Shown here in pieces: positions 1 to 5,117 of a stretch of DNA of 5,117 bases; within the stretch, counting starts at the first letter, position 1, and each line of letters begins with the position of its first letter. The stretch lies in the NCBI GenBank assembly GCA_964647545.1, contig CAZYHS010000046.1, positions 1 to 5,117 of the forward strand, written 5' to 3'. The stretch is from CAZYHS01 sp964647545. Its GTDB lineage: Bacteria; UBA10199; GCA-002796325; 1-14-0-20-49-13. A model generated the notes under the pieces. The model was not told the DNA's origin. It saw nothing but the letters and a program-made list of their open reading frames with translations, and made no database searches. The position numbers and the translations under genes are program-made.

Positions 1-299
1 ACACAATTCACGTGAACTTCCCCGACCCGTGGCCGAAACGCAGACACTCAAAAAACCGCCTCTTTAATGACGACTTTTTAAAACGGGTCTTTGTTGTCTT
101 GAAAAAAGGTGGGGTCTTGTCGTTCATCACCGATCAGGCGTGGTACGCCGAAGACGTCGTTAAAAATATCGCGCGTTTGAAAATCGACGCCGAATTTACC
201 CCCTCACCGGAATCGGTGGAGTTCTTCCCGACCTTTTTTGCGCAAAAATGGAAAAAAGAGGGACGCTCTTTTACGTGGGTCAGATGGCGGAAACGCTAG
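1..299 (+). CDS. trmB: tRNA (guanine-N7-)-methyltransferase TrmB, 3' part (5' end outside window)
   Basis: TrmB uses S-adenosylmethionine to methylate N7 of guanine, normally G46 in the tRNA variable loop, in the cytosol. The frame is open from the left edge (first full codon at 3) to TAG at 297-299, giving about 99 residues; the family is usually 210-240, so the N-terminal SAM-binding half is missing. The GTG at 12 is internal, because TIHVNFPDPWPKRRH is the family core motif and needs the residues before it. Also visible are the ITD strand with YAEDV after it (Asp matching E. coli Asp180) and the C-terminal T-F-F-A-Q-K-W block. Two positions differ from E. coli TrmB residues that I recall as functionally important: Asn (codon 54-56) where E. 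coli has Arg154, and Ala (240-242) where it has Glu220. The Asp, His and Thr of these motifs are kept. It converges on the long minus-strand gene and their stop codons overlap. Family assignment is secure; activity is not proven. Confidence 0.93.
   Translation, partial: TIHVNFPDPWPKRRHSKNRLFNDDFLKRVFVVLKKGGVLSFITDQAWYAEDVVKNIARLKIDAEFTPSPESVEFFPTFFAQKWKKEGRSFTWVRWRKR
252..272 (-). terminator. Possible weak Rho-independent terminator of the giant gene, inside trmB
   Basis: Read on the minus strand, about 24 bases after the stop codon, AAAAGAG (272-266) can pair with CTCTTTT (260-254) around a five-base loop, and the T run continues to 252, six T in all. The position and T tract fit a terminator. 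The stem has only two G-C pairs and part of the T run lies within the stem, so it would be weak. Coding constraint from trmB (KKEGRSF) could produce the same pattern by chance. On the + strand the T run is only four bases, so it is a poor candidate in that direction. Confidence 0.3.
296..299. other. Shared palindromic stop CTAG of two convergent genes
   Basis: The + strand stop of trmB is TAG at 297-299 and the minus-strand stop of the giant gene is TAG read from 298 to 296. Both lie in the self-complementary CTAG at 296-299, so the genes overlap by four bases. No noncoding DNA separates them, and any terminator for either gene must lie inside the other's coding sequence. Confidence 0.9.
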
Positions 300-3200
300 G
301 GTTTTGAAATTCCTTCAGTTGACTGCGGCGGAACATCTTTAGGTTGCACGGTTATTTTTCTACTATCTCTGACAATTTTATCGCTTGTCTCAAGAGGATA
401 AATATCTTTTTGAGGCTCATGGCTAAAATCGACATTTTTTGCCTGAACTCCGATAGAAACAGCATAATCAACGATCGCCTTGTTAAATGCGGCAACATCT
501 ATGACGTGCGTATTGGCTGTAACTAAAACGTCCACTAAAAGGTGAACTTCGCCCTTTGCGTCCCTCGTGATTTCTAAAACACGTCTGGCCACAATAGTAT
601 TGCCAACAAATAAGTTAGCCACTTTAAACTGCCCGTGCAAAATTCTATTGATCGGATCAGCGTCAGCTATTGAATCATTCTTTACAGCCGTAAAATACTG
701 GCATGTTTCAACTGGCGCACTGCTGATATTTGCCATCGCGTCAACACTACCACTGACCTCCAGCCTCACCTCGCCTTCCGCCAACCTCAACTTACCTGCT
801 AACGCCGACCTCAGATTGCGGAGTCTAATTCTTAAATCAGCAAAATCATATCCTAGCCTGTTGCGAATCCCCTGATAGTTAACTTCAAAAATATTTAATA
901 GTTCTTCAACAGATTCAACGCCAGCATTGCCGTTTCTAATATTATCGACCAGTGACTTAACAGCCTCGATCACAAAATCATAGCGAGACGGTTTACCATC
1001 AAACACTAAAGGCATTGAGTTAAAATCGATAATAAAATTCTTACCTGCAATTCCTATTATCTCGGCATCGCTTAATCTTCCGGTGCTCAATACAGCTTTA
1101 TATTCAGCCGACCACTTTAAAACAAAAGCTTTATCGAACCCCAATTTATCGTACATTTCAACGTAACGCGTTCTATCTATAACACGGCCATCAACAACTT
1201 CGGCTTGCCCCAAACGTTCAACCATAAGTGCAAGGCTATTTAATCCCTTTGAACTTAGCATACCGGAAACAGTAGCCATTGCTCCAAGAACCCCCTTCCT
1301 ATGCAATACGATCCTGACACTTGCTACTCGCTCACGGTCGCCTGAACTGGAGAAATTATTTTCAGGGTTCAAAAACGGATATTTTTCGGCACCGGGTATT
1401 CGGTGAAGAAGCTGCGCCAGCATTCTTTCTGCAACGTAATCAACAATCCTGATTGCAAAACTTTTTGCTTTATCAATGGCCCTGCTTTGTCTGATCCATT
1501 CGCCGCTATTATCCAGAATTGCTCTTATCAAATCCTGTTTGAGTTCATACGACACTCCGTTAAGCCTGCCGATTGCCCTTATTATCTTTCTTGGCTTGGC
1601 CTTTGAAGGAAGCAGTATTTCAAGCAAGCGGACCCCATTTTCACTGATATCGGAAAGATAGATTAAAAAGTGCTTCCAGCAATCCGTCGAAGAGAAAATG
1701 TACCTATTTTTAAAGAATCTCTTTACTTCATTAGACAACCGTTCGCTCAGCCCCATGCGTCCCAACCACTCAGAATTCAAAACATTGTGCCACAGGCCCG
1801 CCCCCTTAAAAACATGGAATGATTTTAATAGTATTTTTATAATAGCATGCCGAAACTTGACATCATTTGAAGATACGAAAAGTTCCATTAATCCGGCAAA
1901 CTCCTCACGTAGGTTCTCGGAGGTGATATCCACAAAATGAGGAGTTAGCGAATAATAGATATCCAGTATCTGCAGCTGCAATTCGGGCTCGCACCGTTTT
2001 ATCATTTCACGTAAATCGTGCAACTCAGACACGAACGATTGGGACTGCGGGGAAAAACTTTCTGATAGCTTAAAATAAGCCGCTACCGCGCTTTGCGCCA
2101 GCGAAACATCGCTGCTGCCAGTTAAAACGCGAATGCGAGCCGCCATTGAGTAGACAAAGTTTGAGCTCGGCTCGAAGGCATCAAATAACAGCGATAGTGC
2201 GACAATGGCGTTATTTCTCATTGGAGGCTCGCCGGTCTCAGCAATTTCTAATAAGCTATCAGCCAAAGCATAAGCTCTGCCATCACCTCTATTAAATTTT
2301 TCGACAATCGACTTAAATGCGATGTTTATTATTGTAGCTGTGACGTCGTCTGCGTAACTACGTATGCAACCAACGAATTTCAAACACTGGTTATTGAATA
2401 AATCTGATTCCGGAGGCACGAGATCAATCAATCGGCCATAAGCTCTTGCGTTCGCATACCGTAATGAGTTCCCAGAATTAAAGCTCCATCCTAACATCAC
2501 ATCCAAACCGGCACTAACTTCAGTCTCATTAAACGCAAACATATCAACAATATGACCATACAAAACAGCAGCGCTTTGGCTAACAGATGGCCTGCCCTCC
2601 AAAATAACTTTACGCAACTTTGCCGCTTCTTCGTATACCTCGGCAGAGTCGGTTTCCAGCCGCATCATAAGCTCGCCATAGGCCTTTAAGGCATAATGAA
2701 CGACCGAATCTGAATCTGACGTTAAAAGACGAAAAACCTCGCCCAGCTTTTGTTTCAAAAGTGGGAGGTCAATTGTATTTGCTTCAAGTGACAACTTTAC
2801 CAATTCATCGATTACGCAATTTTCATCAAGCGAACTGAGGACTGGTCCATCTGGAGCGATGACATTTTTCACCGCAGCCGGGCTGCTTTCATCAACCACA
2901 ACGATCATCGACTCGGTATCGCGCACTCCAAAACCGATCACCCCGTCACTCGACTCGGCTTTTGCCCGTGCATAGATCCCCGGATAGACGTTCGTTTTGA
3001 GGTCGGGCATTACTTCAACTATAGGTCGGTGCGAAACTATTCTCTTACCTAAATGAACCGGTTCGGTATATTCGAACAAAAGATAATTTTCAGGATTTAA
3101 AAGCGCTTGCTGAATCGAAAATCCCCATGCTTCATCATCAACGAACCTGCCGACAACTATGCCGACACCCCCCTCGCCATCAACCGGTTTGAGCACAAGC

Positions 3201-5117
3201 TCATTCTTTTTCTTCAATGCCGTATCAATATCAATTTTATCAAGACCGTAGTTGTCCACCAGCGAGAAAACTTGAGTGGAGCGAAAAACAGGCTCTTCGC
3301 CGAGATAGAATCTGATGAAACCTTCAACAAATGGATAGATGAGCTTGGAGTCAGCCAGTGAAGAGCCAAGACTGTGGCCAAGCAAGACCCGCCCCGACTC
3401 AACCAACGAAACAATACCGGGGATCCCTTCACTTATCTTTTTATAACCGAACCGCTTCATTCTCTGGAAAAATGGCGGATAGGAGGGATCGATCGAAAAA
3501 TCGAACTCGCTGTAATTTAGATGCCCAACTCTAAACCGCTCTCCTTCCGGCGTTATCACGTAAAGAGCGTCTCCGTTCACAACCTCGAAGCGGTTCTCAC
3601 CTTCTTTTCCAGAACCGACAAAAAAGACCCCGCACTCACGCATGAGCTCTAAGTTAGAGACAAAGTCATGAAACTCACTAAACGCCGGATCTTCCCAATA
3701 AGCCACAACGCCGTTATCACCCGTTGGGAGAACTTCTTTCAGCCCGTCAAAATAGCGCTGTTCAAGCGCGTTTTCGTTTACCAGCCCGAGGTCGGGCCAG
3801 AGTTTACGGAGTAACCCATGAAATTTAAAAATATCACGTCGACCTCCAACGTCACCAATATTGTCTTCAATGACAACACCGTCTCGTAAAAAAAGATCTG
3901 GGCCATAGGTAATAGCAATAGATGACGGAGGGATCTTACCCACAAGCTCAACAAAACCCTGTGCTTGAATGGCCCTCTCAACGACCATAGACGGGACTAT
4001 CCCCTCACGGACTACGCGCCATTCGCCGCTATAAATATCCTGTAGAAATCTGACGAGCGCCCTGCCGCGCTGTGAAGCGCCTCGGCTGATAAAGTCAAAA
4101 TCATCGCCACTTATGACCTGAACGATCGGGCTGAAGTTGTAGGGTTTACCGATCTTTTTTCTTAGCACATCGACGATGACCGACCAGAACTGCCCGCTCG
4201 CACCAAGATCGTAGAAGCGCGGAGTAAGACTTCCCTGTTGTTCTCCAACAATAAGTGGGAAATTTGTTATCGTAAGATCGGGGATATGTTTCGGCTCCGG
4301 ATGGCCAATTCTATACGGCGGGTAGAGGCCATCGGGAGTATCATCTAAAAGATAAAGGCCGTTTGATGTTTCCGACCGGATGAAACCGGAAAAGAAATTG
4401 TCGGGAATTTTATGTGGGAAAAAAGTTAACACATCATCTTGGCCGCTTGGAATTATATCACCGTCAATTTTAGCGGCAATTCGATACATGGCCCCAATTT
4501 CTTCGGGTGAAAATATTTCGTTAAGACTTGCGATCTCGAATACGGAAAAAATATTATGCCGGCCAAAATGATAGGCGATCGAATTTATTGCATGCTTTGT
4601 GGCCCCTAAAAGTCCGATAAACATTCGCTCGGGATTCGGCAAATCTGCAAACAGCCCTCTAATTCCGCTACTGATATTGCCGCCGGAATAAGCAGCATCA
4701 TCAACCACAAGAATTTTTAGCCGCGCCGGAACAATAACATCATCTTCGCTGGACGCGTCGTAGATACGTTCCGGCTGATATGGCAACTTCAGCGCCTCCA
4801 AAATAAACTCTTCGCTCTTATGACGTCCTGTGACCAGCAGGCAATACGGATCGCCATTTAAAAACTCGACGACCTTGCTTCTTAACACCTTGATGCTTTC
4901 ATTGAATTTTTCGCCGTCAATGAAAGTGATATTTGCCAGAGCCTTTTCGAACAATTTCTTTTGTCCAAACTCGGCATACAACGCGCGCATAGCTTCAACA
5001 TTTTGAAGAGGCAGCTTATGAGTTAAGTCAGAAGATGCTACCGAACGCATCATCGCCGAGAGGCCGAAGTGGACGACGCACGCTTCGATAAAGGCGTCAA
5101 ATAGCGGCTTGTTTTCC
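296..5117 (-). CDS. Giant multidomain protein: PRTase-like, circularly permuted ATP-grasp, HEAT-like repeats (5' end probably outside window)
   Basis: One uninterrupted frame with TAG at 296-298. The first in-window start is ATGATG at 5053, giving 1,585 residues (the numbering used here), but 21 more sense codons run to the edge. They read as normal protein (ENKPLFDAFIEACVVHFGLSA), and no Shine-Dalgarno sequence precedes the ATG, so I treat the gene as 5'-partial. Domains in order: PRTase-like, about 50-220, with VVDDAAYSGG at 116-125; permuted ATP-grasp, about 285-730, with EDN 396-398, K622 in LKPVDGEGG, and PGIYARA at 691-697; eight HEAT/ARM-like repeats, about 764-1084; more helices to about 1225; a Ser/Asn-rich linker (1229-1241); an unassigned mixed region; an unnamed C-terminal domain, about 1448-1542; and a polar tail. 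I see no signal peptide or transmembrane segment, so a cytosolic location is inferred. The domains imply ATP-dependent ligation plus PRPP or nucleotide binding; the substrate is unknown. I do not recognise the full architecture as a named protein. Confidence 0.93.
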   Translation of the reverse strand, partial: ENKPLFDAFIEACVVHFGLSAMMRSVASSDLTHKLPLQNVEAMRALYAEFGQKKLFEKALANITFIDGEKFNESIKVLRSKVVEFLNGDPYCLLVTGRHKSEEFILEALKLPYQPERIYDASSEDDVIVPARLKILVVDDAAYSGGNISSGIRGLFADLPNPERMFIGLLGATKHAINSIAYHFGRHNIFSVFEIASLNEIFSPEEIGAMYRIAAKIDGDIIPSGQDDVLTFFPHKIPDNFFSGFIRSETSNGLYLLDDTPDGLYPPYRIGHPEPKHIPDLTITNFPLIVGEQQGSLTPRFYDLGASGQFWSVIVDVLRKKIGKPYNFSPIVQVISGDDFDFISRGASQRGRALVRFLQDIYSGEWRVVREGIVPSMVVERAIQAQGFVELVGKIPPSSIAITYGPDLFLRDGVVIEDNIGDVGGRRDIFKFHGLLRKLWPDLGLVNENALEQRYFDGLKEVLPTGDNGVVAYWEDPAFSEFHDFVSNLELMRECGVFFVGSGKEGENRFEVVNGDALYVITPEGERFRVGHLNYSEFDFSIDPSYPPFFQRMKRFGYKKISEGIPGIVSLVESGRVLLGHSLGSSLADSKLIYPFVEGFIRFYLGEEPVFRSTQVFSLVDNYGLDKIDIDTALKKKNELVLKPVDGEGGVGIVVGRFVDDEAWGFSIQQALLNPENYLLFEYTEPVHLGKRIVSHRPIVEVMPDLKTNVYPGIYARAKAESSDGVIGFGVRDTESMIVVVDESSPAAVKNVIAPDGPVLSSLDENCVIDELVKLSLEANTIDLPLLKQKLGEVFRLLTSDSDSVVHYALKAYGELMMRLETDSAEVYEEAAKLRKVILEGRPSVSQSAAVLYGHIVDMFAFNETEVSAGLDVMLGWSFNSGNSLRYANARAYGRLIDLVPPESDLFNNQCLKFVGCIRSYADDVTATIINIAFKSIVEKFNRGDGRAYALADSLLEIAETGEPPMRNNAIVALSLLFDAFEPSSNFVYSMAARIRVLTGSSDVSLAQSAVAAYFKLSESFSPQSQSFVSELHDLREMIKRCEPELQLQILDIYYSLTPHFVDITSENLREEFAGLMELFVSSNDVKFRHAIIKILLKSFHVFKGAGLWHNVLNSEWLGRMGLSERLSNEVKRFFKNRYIFSSTDCWKHFLIYLSDISENGVRLLEILLPSKAKPRKIIRAIGRLNGVSYELKQDLIRAILDNSGEWIRQSRAIDKAKSFAIRIVDYVAERMLAQLLHRIPGAEKYPFLNPENNFSSSGDRERVASVRIVLHRKGVLGAMATVSGMLSSKGLNSLALMVERLGQAEVVDGRVIDRTRYVEMYDKLGFDKAFVLKWSAEYKAVLSTGRLSDAEIIGIAGKNFIIDFNSMPLVFDGKPSRYDFVIEAVKSLVDNIRNGNAGVESVEELLNIFEVNYQGIRNRLGYDFADLRIRLRNLRSALAGKLRLAEGEVRLEVSGSVDAMANISSAPVETCQYFTAVKNDSIADADPINRILHGQFKVANLFVGNTIVARRVLEITRDAKGEVHLLVDVLVTANTHVIDVAAFNKAIVDYAVSIGVQAKNVDFSHEPQKDIYPLETSDKIVRDSRKITVQPKDVPPQSTEGISKP
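428..712 (-). other. Unnamed C-terminal alpha/beta domain of the giant protein (residues about 1448-1542)
   Basis: After a helical, Arg/Leu-rich stretch (RIRLRNLRSALAGKLRL, 1408-1424) comes a compact block. It starts with ETCQYF (1449-1454), continues through RILHGQFKVANLFVGNTIVARRVLEI (1470-1495) as two or three strands around a VARR motif (1488-1491), then VHLLVDVLVTAN (1503-1514) and a last helix (AFNKAIVDYAVSIG). I do not recognise the family and assign no function. The single Cys (C1451) and the Arg pair (R1490, R1491) are the residues most worth testing for conservation. The remaining 43 residues are polar with several prolines, and are likely disordered. Confidence 0.4.
1802..2764 (-). 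other. Array of eight HEAT/armadillo-like helical repeats in the giant protein (residues about 764-1084)
   Basis: Eight units, each with a helix, a short polar turn, a hydrophobic anchor and a second helix ending in an aromatic or Leu. The anchor residues fall at V784, V824, L864, V904, M945, V983, L1025 and V1065, a spacing of 40, 40, 40, 41, 38, 42 and 40. Examples of the second helix are SVVHYALKAYGELMMRL, SVSQSAAVLYGHIVDMF, SLRYANARAYGRLIDLV and DVTATIINIAFKSIVEKF. Sequence identity between units is low, as is usual for HEAT/ARM solenoids, and no nucleotide repeat underlies them. Such arrays bind proteins or nucleic acids and serve as scaffolds. Helical sequence with weaker periodicity continues to about residue 1225, so the solenoid may be longer than eight units. 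Confidence 0.72.
2864..4201 (-). other. Circularly permuted ATP-grasp ligase domain of the giant protein (residues about 285-730)
   Basis: The order of motifs follows the permuted ATP-grasp family (DUF404/DUF407 type). They are FLQDIY (336-341) with REGIVP (349-354); GPDLFLRDG (384-392) then IEDN (395-398); GIPGIVSLVESGRVLLGHSLGSS (543-565, family form with Gly-Ser after a buried strand); the ATP-lysine strand LVLKPVDGEGGVG (619-631, K622); LLFEYTEPV (658-666); and R676-P677, PGIYARA (691-697) and SSDGVIGFGVRDT (701-713). In ordinary ATP-grasp enzymes the lysine and the glycine loop hold ATP, and acidic/Asn residues like EDN hold Mg. Such enzymes join a carboxylate to an amine or thiol through an acyl-phosphate. 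The key residues are kept, so an active ligase is likely. The family is commonly a stand-alone protein next to alpha-E and transglutaminase-like genes; here it is embedded in a fusion, and no such partner is visible within the window. Confidence 0.8.
4394..4906 (-). other. Phosphoribosyltransferase-like domain of the giant protein (residues about 50-220)
   Basis: Seen: a hydrophobic strand ending in a loop (CLLVTGRHKSEE, 71-82), a helix, then ILVVDDAAYSGGNISSG (114-130). The latter matches the type I phosphoribosyltransferase PRPP-binding signature: hydrophobic strand, two acidic residues (D118, D119), then a small Ser/Gly loop. Strand and helix alternation continues to about 180, followed by TFFPHKIPDN (210-219), placed where these folds carry substrate-side elements. 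In the family the motif binds the ribose-phosphate of PRPP, for nucleotide salvage, synthesis or regulation. Which base or acceptor would be used here cannot be read. The Ser in place of the usual Thr before Gly-Gly is tolerated in the family, so catalysis is possible but unproven. A Rossmann-like domain without PRTase activity is the main alternative. Confidence 0.62.

Noticed and set aside
12..299. GTG at 12 as the true start of the + strand gene
   Set aside because: It falls inside the conserved TrmB core motif, and the frame is open to the left edge, so the gene is simply cut by the window.
316..333. Short inverted repeat CAGTTGACTG just after trmB as a terminator
   Set aside because: A four-base stem with a two-base loop and no following T run; it also lies within the giant gene's coding sequence.
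567..875. A 102-codon + strand open frame opposite the C-terminal part of the giant gene
   Set aside because: It lies wholly antisense to a frame with clear domain organisation, has no recognisable motif, and its composition looks like a reverse-strand shadow.
3214..3432. A 72-codon minus-strand frame inside the ATP-grasp region
   Set aside because: It overlaps conserved ATP-grasp motifs in another frame and resembles no family; it is a shadow.
5075..5117. TTGACG on the minus strand (5098-5093) as a -35 promoter element for the giant gene
   Set aside because: No -10 like hexamer at suitable spacing and no Shine-Dalgarno before the ATG; the stretch reads better as coding sequence.

Overview
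The window holds two protein-coding genes that converge tail to tail, and both run off the window. At the left edge, on the + strand, is the 3' half of trmB, the tRNA (guanine-N7) methyltransferase. The rest, about 94% of the window, is one very long minus-strand gene. It encodes at least 1,585 residues and probably more, because its frame stays open to the right edge. The two stop codons share one palindromic CTAG, so there is no intergenic space. I see no RNA gene, mobile element, CRISPR array or long nucleotide repeat.

The long gene is the interesting part. It reads as a multidomain cytosolic protein. In order it has (1) a phosphoribosyltransferase-like domain with a PRPP-loop type motif; (2) a large region matching the circularly permuted ATP-grasp ligase fold (the family often called DUF404/DUF407 or CP_ATPgrasp); (3) eight HEAT/armadillo-like helical repeats at a nearly exact 40-residue period; (4) a further helical stretch; and (5) a small C-terminal alpha/beta domain that I cannot name, ending in a polar, proline-containing tail. 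I see no signal peptide or membrane segment in the part present. A plausible reading is an enzyme scaffold that joins a PRPP- or nucleotide-handling domain to an ATP-dependent ligase, with the helical array as binding surface. Substrate and pathway are unknown.

The organism is a bacterium: a bacterial-type TrmB, dense packing and intermediate GC content. The mix of a housekeeping gene with a giant solitary multidomain protein would suit a deltaproteobacterial-type or related Gram-negative lineage, but this is an impression and no marker settles it. The two genes have no evident functional link. TrmB makes m7G in tRNA, and the neighbour appears to be accessory.
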